NCBI GenBank assembly: GCA_039816825.1 | Contig: JBCBXA010000061.1 | Location: 1-16,677, forward strand | DNA length: 16,677 nt | Direction of reading: 5' to 3' | DNA from: JBCBXA01 sp039816825 | GTDB lineage: Bacteria; Pseudomonadota; Alphaproteobacteria; Rhizobiales; Rhizobiaceae | Part shown: in pieces, positions 8,162 to 16,283 of the stretch | How the letters are laid out: each line of letters begins with the position of its first letter | How positions within the stretch are numbered: position 1 is the first letter of the stretch | Notes under the pieces: generated by a model | The model's database searches: none | The model's input: the letters and a program-made list of their open reading frames with translations, nothing else | Told to the model about the DNA's origin: nothing | Program-made: the position numbers and the translations under genes

Positions 8162-8851
8162 TTACGGAGCCCAGTAGACGGGCAGGTTGCGACGGCTCAA
8201 AACGGCACGGATCGGCATGGACAATTCGGCAGCCAAGTCCTGCTCGGCTTCGAGCAGGACCATCTCTTTTTCCTCGCCTTCAATATGAAGCGCAAGGAAG
8301 GGAGCAGCGAGAAGCGGAGGCAGCGTGAGCGTCATGCGCGGCTCCCCGGCATTCTCGGCTTCCATGGGCAGGAAGCGTTGGGTGGTGTTCGGATCTATGG
8401 CTTCCGCCAGATGTGTTCCACCAGGGAAGAAGCTTGCCGTGTGGCCATCCGTGCCCATGCCAAGAATGACAACGTCAGGCGGCAGGTCGTCGTCGCAGCT
8501 GACCTCGAGGGCTGCCGCTGTTTCGCTCGGCGACTTACCTTCCATGAACATGGGAGACAGGCATGCGTTGGCAGCCATGTTGGTGAGCAGACGGGACACG
8601 ATCATGCCGGCATTGGAACGCTCGTTCTCCAGCGGCACAAGCCGCTCATCCACCGGCATGACGGTCACCTTGGACCATTCTATGTCAGTGGCGGAGAGCG
8701 CATCGAAGAAGCGTTTGGGCGTAGAGCCGCCGGAAACCGCAAGCACGGCTCTGCCACGCTTTTCTATGGCGTCGTTCAGGACAGCGGCGACATCGTCGGC
8801 CAGCTTAGCGGCCAGCGACACTCTGTCTTCAAAAGAAATGCGTTCGGCCAT
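8162..8851 (-). CDS. pgl: 6-phosphogluconolactonase
   Basis: Hydrolyses 6-phosphogluconolactone, the product of Zwf, to 6-phosphogluconate. A DevB/NagB-like fold is indicated by 'AVSGGSTPKRFF' (phosphate loop, about 38-49), 'PVDERLVP' (66-73) and 'ILGMGTDGHTASFFPG' (129-144, with the catalytic-region Asp135 and His137). At 229 residues it is typical for bacterial Pgl. Its ATG directly abuts the TGA of the upstream small membrane protein (TGAATG). Its ribosome binding site AGGGAG (8866-8861) lies inside that upstream gene, so translation of the two is probably coupled. Confidence 0.95.
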   Translation of the reverse strand: MAERISFEDRVSLAAKLADDVAAVLNDAIEKRGRAVLAVSGGSTPKRFFDALSATDIEWSKVTVMPVDERLVPLENERSNAGMIVSRLLTNMAANACLSPMFMEGKSPSETAAALEVSCDDDLPPDVVILGMGTDGHTASFFPGGTHLAEAIDPNTTQRFLPMEAENAGEPRMTLTLPPLLAAPFLALHIEGEEKEMVLLEAEQDLAAELSMPIRAVLSRRNLPVYWAP

Positions 8852-9046
8852 TCAGCCATTCTCCCTGTCGGGTCGATTGATGTCATCCGTGGTGAAGAAC
8901 GGTATCAGGAACACAAGGCAAGCGAGAAGGAAAAGCAGACTGCCGACCATGCCCCAGAAGTCGCCCCAACTGACGACCAGAAACCCAATCGCCGAACCGA
9001 TGAAAAGCAGCCAACCAATCAGGTTGAGAGTGCGATGGGTGGGCAT
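8852..9046 (-). CDS. Small two-helix membrane protein between zwf and pgl
   Basis: Predicted inner-membrane protein of 64 residues with no family I recognise. Two hydrophobic helices ('LNLIGWLLFIGSAIGFLVV' and 'GMVGSLLFLLACLVFLIPFF') are joined by a short polar turn (SWGDFWG). The C-terminus is short and polar. The ATG at 9046 is chosen because it falls 4 bases after the zwf stop. An in-frame ATG at 9088 would add 14 residues overlapping zwf and lacks a ribosome binding site. The stop codon abuts the pgl ATG. The close fit on both sides, with no spare sequence, argues that it is real and translated with its neighbours. Its function is unknown; it could be a membrane tether or just a passenger gene. 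Confidence 0.75.
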   Translation of the reverse strand: MPTHRTLNLIGWLLFIGSAIGFLVVSWGDFWGMVGSLLFLLACLVFLIPFFTTDDINRPDRENG

Positions 9047-9050
9047 ATGG

Positions 9051-10556
9051 TCAGCTGTTTCCGTCAATGGCGTTCCAAGACCGGCCATCGCGTGTGATCA
9101 TCTCGAACGATTTGGGCGGGCCTGAGGATCCTGCAGAATAGCTGACGGCGGTCTGATTGGTCTCTTCCCAGGCGTCAATGATGGGGTCTACCCATTTCCA
9201 CGCCTGCTCGACTTCATCGCGGCGCATGAACAGCGTTTGGTCGCCGCGCACAACGTCCATGATCAGGCGCTCATAGGCATCTGGATTGCGCACGTCGAAA
9301 CTGTCCGCAAAGCTCATATCCAGCGGCACCTCGCGGAACCGCATGCCGCCGGGCCCCGGATCCTTGATCATCAGATATTGCTTCACGCCTTCATTGGGCT
9401 GCAGGCGGATCACCAGCTTGTTGGCTTCCAGATCATCGTCGACACGGCCGAAAATATTGTGGCCCATCGGTTTGAACTGAACCACGATCTCAGAGACTTT
9501 TGTGGCCAGCCGCTTGCCGGTGCGCAGATAGAACGGCACTCCCGACCAGCGCCAGTTCGACACTTCGGCCTTAAGGGCGACGAACGTTTCCGTGTTGCTT
9601 TCCTCGGCATCGATCACATCCAGATAGGCCGGCACCGCTTCGCCATCTGTCGCGCCGGCGCGGTACTGACCGCGCACGGTGAGATGCTTTACTTCGTCTG
9701 TGCCGATGGGCGTGAGCGCGCGCAGTACCTTCAGTTTCTCATCGCGCACGGCGTTGGCATCGAACCGGGCCGGTGGCTCCATCGCTGTCAGGCACAGCAG
9801 CTGCAGCAAATGATTCTGCACCATATCCCGCATGGCGCCCGCTTTGTCGTAATAGTTGCCCCGCGTGCCGACGCCGAGCGTCTCCGCCACAGTGATCTGC
9901 ACATGGTCGATATGGGCATTGTTCCACACCGGCTCATACATGATGTTGGCAAAGCGCAGCGCCATCAGGTTCTGCACCGTTTCCTTGCCCAGATAGTGGT
10001 CGATGCGGAACACCTGATGCTCGCCAAAGGCATCGCCGACTGTGTCGTTCAGTTGCTGCGCTGACTCAAGATCGCGCCCGATGGGCTTTTCGATCACGAG
10101 GCGTGAATTGGAGGAGTTCAGTCCAAACGAGGCCAGTCGATCCACGATGGGAGGGAACACCGTAGGACCCACCGCCAGATAGAAGAGGCGGATGCGGGCT
10201 TCGTCTTCCGGCGTCTCGCCGATCATCTCCTTGAGCTCCTGCCAGCCAGCGTCGGTGGTCGCATCGATGGAGATGTAGTCGAGCAGGCTCAGAAAGGTCT
10301 TGACCGTCTCGTCCTCAATATCCTCGGGTGCCACATGCTCTTGGATTGCCTTGCGGGCAAAGTCCTGGAACGCCTTGCGGCTCATCTTGGATCGCGACGC
10401 ACCAATGATGCGGCAGGGCGCTTCTTTGGAATGAACGATCTGCCCAACCTGCAATCGGTGATACAGCGCCGGAATCAGTTTTCGTTCGGACAGGTCTCCG
10501 GTTGCGCCAAAGACGACGAAATCGAAGGGTGCGACAGGGATGATCTTCGTGCTCAT
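9051..10556 (-). CDS. zwf: Glucose-6-phosphate 1-dehydrogenase
   Basis: Oxidises glucose-6-phosphate to 6-phosphogluconolactone with NAD(P)+, the entry step to the Entner-Doudoroff and oxidative pentose phosphate routes. It shows the N-terminal Rossmann motif 'FGATGDLSERKL' (16-27), 'VIEKPIGRDLESA' (Lys157 region) and the active-site signature 'RIDHYLGKE' (184-192) with the catalytic His-containing block. The length of 501 residues is typical. The start ATG at 10556 has GAGGCGG immediately upstream. It is first in the zwf-small protein-pgl-edd run and is preceded by a 98-base gap that carries a 24-bp inverted repeat, so the operon promoter probably lies there. Confidence 0.97.
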   Translation of the reverse strand: MSTKIIPVAPFDFVVFGATGDLSERKLIPALYHRLQVGQIVHSKEAPCRIIGASRSKMSRKAFQDFARKAIQEHVAPEDIEDETVKTFLSLLDYISIDATTDAGWQELKEMIGETPEDEARIRLFYLAVGPTVFPPIVDRLASFGLNSSNSRLVIEKPIGRDLESAQQLNDTVGDAFGEHQVFRIDHYLGKETVQNLMALRFANIMYEPVWNNAHIDHVQITVAETLGVGTRGNYYDKAGAMRDMVQNHLLQLLCLTAMEPPARFDANAVRDEKLKVLRALTPIGTDEVKHLTVRGQYRAGATDGEAVPAYLDVIDAEESNTETFVALKAEVSNWRWSGVPFYLRTGKRLATKVSEIVVQFKPMGHNIFGRVDDDLEANKLVIRLQPNEGVKQYLMIKDPGPGGMRFREVPLDMSFADSFDVRNPDAYERLIMDVVRGDQTLFMRRDEVEQAWKWVDPIIDAWEETNQTAVSYSAGSSGPPKSFEMITRDGRSWNAIDGNS

Positions 10557-10593
10557 GCCGCCTCATAGCACCGGTTTGCAAAGGGTGCGAGAA

Positions 10594-10617
10594 CAAAATT
10601 TAATCGTTTGAATTTTG
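10594..10617. promoter_or_regulatory. Inverted repeat in the zwf upstream region (candidate operator)
   Basis: Perfect 7-bp arms CAAAATT (10594-10600) and AATTTTG (10611-10617) are separated by 10 bases. The repeat is centred about 50 bases upstream of the zwf ATG, in an AT-rich patch that stands out from the GC-rich surroundings. On the minus strand TTGAAC (10623-10618) abuts the repeat and could be a -35 element, with the AT-rich left arm near the -10 position. A repressor bound here would cover the promoter. It does not match the HexR palindrome as I remember it, so the cognate regulator is unknown. Confidence 0.45.
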
Positions 10618-10654
10618 GTTCAAGCGAGCAAGCGATTTCGGCTCACAGCCACCC

Positions 10655-12073
10655 CTAAACGTTCAGGAGCAGATGCTCTCTTTCCCATGGGCTGATCACT
10701 TGCATGAAGGTCTCGTACTCAAGGCGCTTGATGGCGGCGTAGGTGTTCACAAAACGCGTGCCGAGCACGCTCTTCAGAGCGTCGCTGGTCTCGAGCCCGG
10801 TCACAGCCTCCAAAAGACCACGCGGCAGGCTGATCTCGTCTTCATTGACCGTTTCTTCAGTGGGCGAATTCGCCATGATCTCCTGCGTCATGCCGAGATA
10901 GCCGCAGGCCAGAGATGCTGCGATCGCCAAATAAGGGTTTGCATCGGAGGAGGGTACGCGGTTCTCGACCCTGCGCGCCGCTGGTTCCGACACCGGCACA
11001 CGCAGGCCGGCCGTTCTGTTGTCCACCCCCCACGCCATATTGACCGGCGCTGATGCCGATTGGATCAAACGACGGTACGAATTCACATAGGGTGCGACCA
11101 GGGAAATGGCCGCGGGCATATAGAGTTGAAGGCCGCCGATGAACATGCGGAACAGCGCCGTGTCCTGGCCCTCCTCATCCACAAATATGTTCGAACCAGT
11201 CTTTGCATCCACCACCGATTGGTGGATGTGCATGGCGCTGCCCGGTTGGTTCTGGATCGGCTTGGCCATGAAGGTGGCGTACATGTCATGGGCAAGCGCC
11301 ACCTCGCGGATTGTCCGCTTGAACGCGAAGACCTGGTCGGCCAACTCCAGCGCATCGCCGTGGCGCATGTTGATCTCGAGCTGGGCTGCACCTTCCTCGT
11401 GGATCAACGTATCGATCTCGAGCCCCTGCCGCTCTGAATGGTCGTAGAGGTCGTCGATCATTTCATCGAATTCGTTGATGCCCGAGATTGAGTAGGATTG
11501 TCCGCCTATGATCTGTCGACCGGACCGTCCCATTGGCGGCTCCAGTGGGTAATCCGGGTCGGGGTTCTGTTTCACCAGATAAAATTCGATCTCAGGTGCG
11601 ACGACCGGTTTCCAGCCACGGGCTTCATATTGCGCAAGAACGTGGCGCAACACGTTGCGCGGCACCAGTTCTGACGGGGTCCCGTCGAGCTGTTTGACAT
11701 CGCAAATGATCTGCGCCGTCGGATCAGACTCCCATGGAACCTCGGTCAGCGTCGAAAAATCAGGCTCAAGCCGGAGATCACCATCCGCCGGATCATATTC
11801 GAAAGTGTCGCTCTCCTCTGGGTAATCGCCGGAAATGGTCTGCTGAAAGAGCGAGCCGGGCAGGGCGAGACGCTGATTGTCCAGAAACTTCGAGGCCGGG
11901 AGCATTTTGCCCTTGGCCATGCCCGCCAGATCGACCGTCAACACTTCAATGTCTTCGATCCCGCGGGCTCGCAGCCATTGTTTTGCCTCTTCCATATTGG
12001 CAACGCCACGTTGCGAGCTGGTGTGGGCAGGTGTCGAGCCATCCGCTGGCTTGTCGGTAGGTGTGTCAGGCAT
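10655..12073 (-). CDS. Glutamine synthetase family protein, PuuA-like (probable gamma-glutamylputrescine synthetase)
   Basis: ATP-dependent ligase of the glutamine synthetase family. The visible motifs include the N-terminal beta-grasp block ('VDLAGMAKGKMLP'), 'APEIEFYLV' (about 159-167), 'AAQLEINMRHGDALELADQ', 'GSAMHIHQS' and the ATP/glutamate-binding 'NSYRRLIQSASAPVNMAWG'. 'NRTAGLRVP' and 'RVENRVPSSDANPYLA' follow. The adenylylation-site tyrosine of housekeeping GlnA is missing: the equivalent stretch reads NEDEISLP (410-417). The ATG at 12073 is used; a TTG at 12085 and an ATG at 11995 are alternatives and none has a strong ribosome binding site. It is 472 residues long. Divergence from a polyamine importer points to ligation of glutamate to putrescine or a related amine rather than ammonia assimilation. 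Family is certain; substrate is inferred from context. Confidence 0.88.
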   Translation of the reverse strand: MPDTPTDKPADGSTPAHTSSQRGVANMEEAKQWLRARGIEDIEVLTVDLAGMAKGKMLPASKFLDNQRLALPGSLFQQTISGDYPEESDTFEYDPADGDLRLEPDFSTLTEVPWESDPTAQIICDVKQLDGTPSELVPRNVLRHVLAQYEARGWKPVVAPEIEFYLVKQNPDPDYPLEPPMGRSGRQIIGGQSYSISGINEFDEMIDDLYDHSERQGLEIDTLIHEEGAAQLEINMRHGDALELADQVFAFKRTIREVALAHDMYATFMAKPIQNQPGSAMHIHQSVVDAKTGSNIFVDEEGQDTALFRMFIGGLQLYMPAAISLVAPYVNSYRRLIQSASAPVNMAWGVDNRTAGLRVPVSEPAARRVENRVPSSDANPYLAIAASLACGYLGMTQEIMANSPTEETVNEDEISLPRGLLEAVTGLETSDALKSVLGTRFVNTYAAIKRLEYETFMQVISPWEREHLLLNV

Positions 12074-12141
12074 GGTTTTGTACAATCGCTTTGTGCAGCC
12101 AAAGGCGGCCTATCACAGCCGTGTTGCAAGGTGAACAAGTT

Positions 12142-12177
12142 GGGCTTTTCGGCTGTAGACCTCGGCCTTCAAAGCCC
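12142..12177. promoter_or_regulatory. Weak inverted repeat in the divergent polyamine intergenic region
   Basis: Arms GGGCTTT (12142-12148) and AAAGCCC (12171-12177) are 22 bases apart in the 167-base gap (12074-12240) between the PuuA-like gene and the importer operon. Both promoters must lie in this gap, so it is the natural site for shared control. I could not identify convincing -35/-10 pairs. The long spacer makes chance a real possibility. Confidence 0.2.
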
Positions 12178-12240
12178 CTATCTGTTCGCCCAATTTCGGG
12201 CTCGCGCCAAAACCCATTCCGCCGTACGGAGATCGCCAGC

Positions 12241-13341
12241 ATGCCATCCATCATAGCTCGCCTTGCCATCGCAATCGCCACCACCACCGCGCTCACCATG
12301 TCGTCCTTGGCTGAAGAGCGTGTGGTCAATGTCTACAACTGGTCGGACTATATCGATGAAGCCGTACTGGAAGACTTTACAGCCGAAACCGGCATTCGCG
12401 TCGTCTATGATGTTTTCGATACCAATGAACTTCTCGAAACCAAGCTGCTCTCCGGTGGTTCTGGCTATGATGTGGTTGTGCCGTCGGCAGAGTTCCTGGC
12501 GCGCCAGATCCAGGCTGGTGTTTTCCAGCCCCTCGACAAAGCCAAGCTGCCCAACATCGCGAACATGTGGGACAAGATCGAGGAGAAGCTCGAGCCATAC
12601 GACCCCGGCAACGCCTACTCAGTGAACTACATGTGGGGCACCACCGGCATCGGCTACAATGTCGAGAAGGTCACCGAGCGTTTGGGTGAAGAGGCCCCTG
12701 TCGACAATTGGTCGCTGGTCTTCGATCCGGCGAACATGGAAAAGCTGGCGGACTGTGGTGTCCACTTTCTGGACGCCCCGTCCGAGATGTTGCCTGCGGC
12801 TCTCAACTATCTGGGCTTGAACCCTGGCTCCACCGATCAGGCTGAATTGCAACAGGCAGCGGACCTGCTTTTGTCCGTTCGTCCGCATGTGCAGAAGTTC
12901 CATTCTTCAGAGTATGTTCAGGCGCTTGCCAATGGCGATATTTGCGTTGCCATCGGCTTCTCCGGTGACGTCTTTCAGTCCATCGCTGCAGCGGATGAAG
13001 CCGACAATGGCGTCACGGTGGCCTACTCGATTCCGACCCAGGGCACCCAGCTCTGGTTCGACCAGATGGCCATTCCCGCAGACGCGCCGAACGTCGAAGA
13101 AGCCTATGAGTTCCTCAACTTCATGATGAAGCCGGAACCAATCGCCACGGCTACCAACTATGTCTACTACGCCAACGGCAACAAGGCGTCTCAAGCTCTG
13201 CTTGAAGAGGATTTGATCAACGACCCCACCATCTATCCAGATGCCGAAACCGAGGCGAAGCTCTTCACCAAGCTGCCTTACGACCAGCGCACACAGCGTG
13301 TTGTGACGCGCCTCTGGCAGCGCGTGACCACCGGTAGCTGA
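12241..13341 (+). CDS. potF: Polyamine ABC transporter periplasmic binding protein (PotF-like)
   Basis: Captures putrescine or a related polyamine in the periplasm and delivers it to the PotGHI-type membrane complex. A Sec signal peptide covers residues 1-24 (cleavage after 'SSLA'). The mature protein resembles E. coli PotF closely in wording: 'VVNVYNWSDYI' (28-38), 'VVYDVFDTNELLETKL', 'YDVVVPSAEFLARQ', 'MWGTTGIGYNV', 'GVHFLDAPSEM', 'LANGDICVAIGFSGDV' and 'FDQMAIPADAPN'. Most ligand-pocket positions are kept, but the Trp I recall in the PotF motif GWAGDVW is Phe here. The ATG at 12241 follows CGGAG (12227-12231) by 9 bases; longer in-frame starts would bury the signal peptide. It is the first gene of the importer operon, 366 residues. 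Spermidine as ligand is possible. Confidence 0.92.
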   Translation: MPSIIARLAIAIATTTALTMSSLAEERVVNVYNWSDYIDEAVLEDFTAETGIRVVYDVFDTNELLETKLLSGGSGYDVVVPSAEFLARQIQAGVFQPLDKAKLPNIANMWDKIEEKLEPYDPGNAYSVNYMWGTTGIGYNVEKVTERLGEEAPVDNWSLVFDPANMEKLADCGVHFLDAPSEMLPAALNYLGLNPGSTDQAELQQAADLLLSVRPHVQKFHSSEYVQALANGDICVAIGFSGDVFQSIAAADEADNGVTVAYSIPTQGTQLWFDQMAIPADAPNVEEAYEFLNFMMKPEPIATATNYVYYANGNKASQALLEEDLINDPTIYPDAETEAKLFTKLPYDQRTQRVVTRLWQRVTTGS

Positions 13342-13362
13342 CGGGCGCAAGAGGCGCTTCCG

Positions 13363-14544
13363 GTGGCCGGCGGCCAGCCATCGACTTCCAGACCGGCTCT
13401 CGGCGCTGTGCGCCGGGACTTCGCGCCGTGGAACGATGCTGCCGCCAGACCTTTCATACAGTTTCGCAATGTCACCAAGCGCTTTGGCGATGCGGTGGCT
13501 GTCGATGACATCTCACTGAACATATACGAGCGCGAGTTCTTTTGCCTCTTGGGGCCGTCCGGCTGCGGCAAGACCACGCTCATGCGCATGCTTGCCGGGT
13601 TTGAGACGCCCAATGCCGGTGAGGTCTGGCTGGACGGCCAGAACCTGTCCTCCGTGCCGCCGCACAAGCGGCCGGTGAACATGATGTTTCAATCCTATGC
13701 GCTGTTCCCGCACATGACCGTGGCCAGCAATGTGGCGTTCGGGCTGAAACAGGCTGGAATGGCAAAGGACGCCATTACCCGGCGCGTTGAAGAAATGCTG
13801 GCACTGGTGAAGCTGCAGGACTTTGGCGCTCGCAAGCCGCACCAGCTTTCCGGCGGCCAACGGCAGCGCGCCGCGCTGGCCCGCGCTCTGGCACCGCAAC
13901 CGAAAGTGCTGCTGCTCGATGAGCCTCTGGGTGCGCTCGACAAGAAGCTGCGCGAAGAAACGCAGTATGAGCTAGCAGATCTGCAGGAGAAACTCGGCCT
14001 GACCTTCATCGTGGTCACCCACGATCAGGAAGAAGCCATGACCATGGCCGACCGGATTGCCGTCATGCGCAAAGGTGGCATCGATCAAATCTCGACCCCG
14101 GCAGAGCTGTATGAAGAACCCGCCAACCGACACGTGGCGGAGTTTGTCGGCTCGATCAATCTACTGGAAGGCAAGGTGAGGTCTGTAGGAGACGGTCTGG
14201 TGACGCTGGACGGCGCTCAGGGCACGCTGACCGTTCAACTGACTGATGGCAAGCCGGCGCCTGATATCGGCTCCATCGCGTGGGTTGCCGTGCGGCCCGA
14301 GAAGATGACCATCGCGCGCGACACGGCCGATGCCGCTACGCTGCCGGTCAACCGCGTGGAGGGCGAGGTCTGGGATATCGGCTATCTTGGGGACATGACG
14401 CTCTACAATGTTCGTATGCCAAGCGGCGAACTGGCCCGCGCCTCCATCCTCAACCGCTCGCGGACGGTTGAGGAGCCATTGAGCTGGGAAGAGCGCGTCG
14501 CACTGCATTTTTCTCCGACTGACGCAACGTTGCTGACATCATGA
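13363..14544 (+). CDS. potG: Polyamine ABC transporter ATP-binding protein (PotG-like)
   Basis: ATPase of the polyamine importer, cytoplasmic side of the inner membrane. It has a PotG-like N-terminal extension of about 30 residues, then 'FIQFRNVTKRFGDAVAVDD', Walker A GPSGCGKT (64-71), 'MMFQSYALFPHMTV' with the Q-loop, signature LSGGQ (162-166), Walker B LLLDEP (Asp186, Glu187) and H-loop His220 in 'VVTHDQEEAM'. A C-terminal TOBE-like regulatory domain spans about 240-393. The start is a GTG at 13363 preceded by AAGAGG (13349-13354). The stop overlaps the next gene's ATG by 4 bases. All catalytic motifs are intact; 393 residues is normal. Confidence 0.94.
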   Translation: MAGGQPSTSRPALGAVRRDFAPWNDAAARPFIQFRNVTKRFGDAVAVDDISLNIYEREFFCLLGPSGCGKTTLMRMLAGFETPNAGEVWLDGQNLSSVPPHKRPVNMMFQSYALFPHMTVASNVAFGLKQAGMAKDAITRRVEEMLALVKLQDFGARKPHQLSGGQRQRAALARALAPQPKVLLLDEPLGALDKKLREETQYELADLQEKLGLTFIVVTHDQEEAMTMADRIAVMRKGGIDQISTPAELYEEPANRHVAEFVGSINLLEGKVRSVGDGLVTLDGAQGTLTVQLTDGKPAPDIGSIAWVAVRPEKMTIARDTADAATLPVNRVEGEVWDIGYLGDMTLYNVRMPSGELARASILNRSRTVEEPLSWEERVALHFSPTDATLLTS

Positions 14545-15464
14545 GCGGCGGCGCGGGCACTCCTCAGAAACTGGGCCGCGCGCTGGCGGTGTTCGTTCCT
14601 TACGCCTGGCTGCTGGTTCTTTTCCTGATTCCCTTCCTGCTGGTCTTCAAGATCTCGCTTTCGGAAGTGGCTCTCAAAATCCCGCCCTACCTTCCAGATT
14701 TTGCCTTCGGTGAGCCCCTAAATATTTGGTTTGAGAAGGCCCGGAACTTCACGCTTGAGAACTATCGCTGGATCGCGGGCGACAGCCTTTACCTGCAAAG
14801 CTTCCTGACCAGCCTGCGGGTGGCGGCCATTTCGACGGCGCTTACCCTTGTGATCGGTTTCCCGATGGCGCTTGCCATCGCTCGAACTCCAGCTCGATGG
14901 AAGGGCCTCTTGCTGGTGGCCGTCATCCTGCCGTTCTGGACGTCGTTTCTCATCCGCGTCTATTCGCTCATCGGCATTTTGAAGCGTGAAGGGTTGCTGA
15001 ACCAGTTTCTGCTTTGGCTCGGCGTGATCGATGATCCGCTCACCATCGGCGGCACTCAGATCGCGGTATATATCGGCATCGTCTACACTTACCTGCCTTT
15101 CATGGTGCTGCCGCTCTTCGCTGTGCTGGACAAGATCGACGGAACATTGCTCGAGGCGGCGGCCGATTTGGGAGCCAATGCGTTTCAACGGTTCTGGAAG
15201 ATCATTATCCCGCTGGCCATGCCCGGCATCATCGCAGGCTCCATGCTCGTCTTCATCCCGGCTTTGGGTGAGTTTGTCATTCCAGACCTCTTGGGCGGCA
15301 AGAATGCCCTGATGCTCGGTAAGACCATCTGGCAGGAGTTCTTCAACAATCGCGATTGGCCCGTGGCGTCTGCTGTGGCCATTCTTCTGTTGCTGCTGCT
15401 GGTCTTGCCGATTGCTATTTTCCAGAACGCCCAGTTCCGTGCCGATCAACGGGAGCGCGGTTAG
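14541..15464 (+). CDS. potH: Polyamine ABC transporter permease (PotH-like)
   Basis: Inner-membrane channel subunit with about six helices. The first spans roughly residues 17-40 and is followed by a long periplasmic loop (41-80). The cytoplasmic coupling loop that docks on the ATPase is the EAA motif 'EAAADLGANAFQRFWKIIIP' (205-224). The arrangement and the 307-residue length match PotB/PotH permeases. The ATG overlaps the ATPase stop (ATGA) and there is no separate ribosome binding site, so translation is likely coupled. The next permease starts 2 bases after its stop. Confidence 0.93.
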   Translation: MSGGAGTPQKLGRALAVFVPYAWLLVLFLIPFLLVFKISLSEVALKIPPYLPDFAFGEPLNIWFEKARNFTLENYRWIAGDSLYLQSFLTSLRVAAISTALTLVIGFPMALAIARTPARWKGLLLVAVILPFWTSFLIRVYSLIGILKREGLLNQFLLWLGVIDDPLTIGGTQIAVYIGIVYTYLPFMVLPLFAVLDKIDGTLLEAAADLGANAFQRFWKIIIPLAMPGIIAGSMLVFIPALGEFVIPDLLGGKNALMLGKTIWQEFFNNRDWPVASAVAILLLLLLVLPIAIFQNAQFRADQRERG

Positions 15465-15466
15465 CG

Positions 15467-16252
15467 ATGCGCGCTTGGTCACGGCTCGATATCACGGCCA
15501 TCACGCTTGGCTTGGCGTTGCTCTACCTGCCCATCCTTGTGCTGGTGGTCTACTCCTTCAATGACGGCAAGCTCGTCACCGTCTGGAGCGGGGCTTCCTT
15601 GCGTTGGTATCGCGAGTTGTTTGGTAACGAACAGCTTCTCGCAGCGGCTTGGGTGACGATCAGAGTTGCTTTCATGGCGGCGACCCTGGCTGTTTTTCTG
15701 GGGACATTAGCGGCCATGGCCCTCGTTCGGGCCGATGGATTCCGTGGGCGAGGGCTCTTCCAAGGCATGATCTTCGCGCCACTGGTGATGCCCGAGGTGA
15801 TAACAGGCCTATCGCTGCTGCTTCTTTTCGTGGCACTTGCGGTAGACCGCGGCCTTCTCACAGTGACGCTGGCCCATACGACCTTTGCCATGTGCTACGT
15901 CGCTGTTGTCGTTCGCGCGCGCCTGCAGGATTTTGATCGATCGCTTGTGGAGGCGGCGATGGACCTTGGCTGCCCGCCGGCCAAGGCTTTTCTCAAGATC
16001 ACGCTACCTATCATCTGGCCCGCAATCCTGTCAGGCTGGGTGCTGGCCTTCACCCTGTCGCTCGATGATCTCGTGATTGCCAGCTTCGTGTCAGGCCCCG
16101 GCTCCACAACACTGCCCATGCGGATCTACAGCCAGGTCAGGCTGGGTGTCACACCGGAGATCAATGCCATCTCGACACTGCTGATCGTCATGGTGGCATC
16201 GGGAGTGGTGATCGCCAGCCTGGTCAACCGGCTTCAGCGGCGCGAAGACTAG
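15467..16252 (+). CDS. potI: Polyamine ABC transporter permease (PotI-like)
   Basis: Second channel subunit of the importer, 261 residues with about six membrane helices. The EAA coupling loop is 'EAAMDLGCPPAKAFLKITLP' (162-181). 'FNDGKLVTVWSGASLRWY' near the N-terminus and 'LSLDDLVIASFVSGPG' near the C-terminus are characteristic of PotC/PotI. The ATG at 15467 has GGGAGCG (15451-15457) upstream; an in-frame start at 15356 would overlap the previous permease by more than 100 bases and is rejected. It is the last gene of the operon; no convincing terminator is visible in the 31 bases before the next, convergent gene. Confidence 0.93.
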   Translation: MRAWSRLDITAITLGLALLYLPILVLVVYSFNDGKLVTVWSGASLRWYRELFGNEQLLAAAWVTIRVAFMAATLAVFLGTLAAMALVRADGFRGRGLFQGMIFAPLVMPEVITGLSLLLLFVALAVDRGLLTVTLAHTTFAMCYVAVVVRARLQDFDRSLVEAAMDLGCPPAKAFLKITLPIIWPAILSGWVLAFTLSLDDLVIASFVSGPGSTTLPMRIYSQVRLGVTPEINAISTLLIVMVASGVVIASLVNRLQRRED

Positions 16253-16283
16253 ACTCCTGCTACTCGGCACCGATTTTTGGTCG

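Noticed and set aside
7868..9097. Long plus-strand open frame (409 codons) over edd, pgl and the small membrane protein gene
   Set aside because: It lies antisense to well-supported genes and crosses several gene boundaries; its composition is Arg/His/Gly-rich and non-protein-like.
9237..10064. Plus-strand open frame (275 codons) inside zwf
   Set aside because: Antisense shadow of zwf; its long length follows from codon bias on the minus strand.
10618..10654. Possible terminator after the PuuA-like gene
   Set aside because: Only a 4-bp stem (GGCT/AGCC) is visible, with no T-run after it on the minus strand; read-through into zwf cannot be excluded.
14718..15482. Minus-strand open frame (254 codons) within the first permease gene
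   Set aside because: Antisense to a clear membrane permease; its very high Gln, Asp and Arg content is the expected reverse complement of hydrophobic codons.
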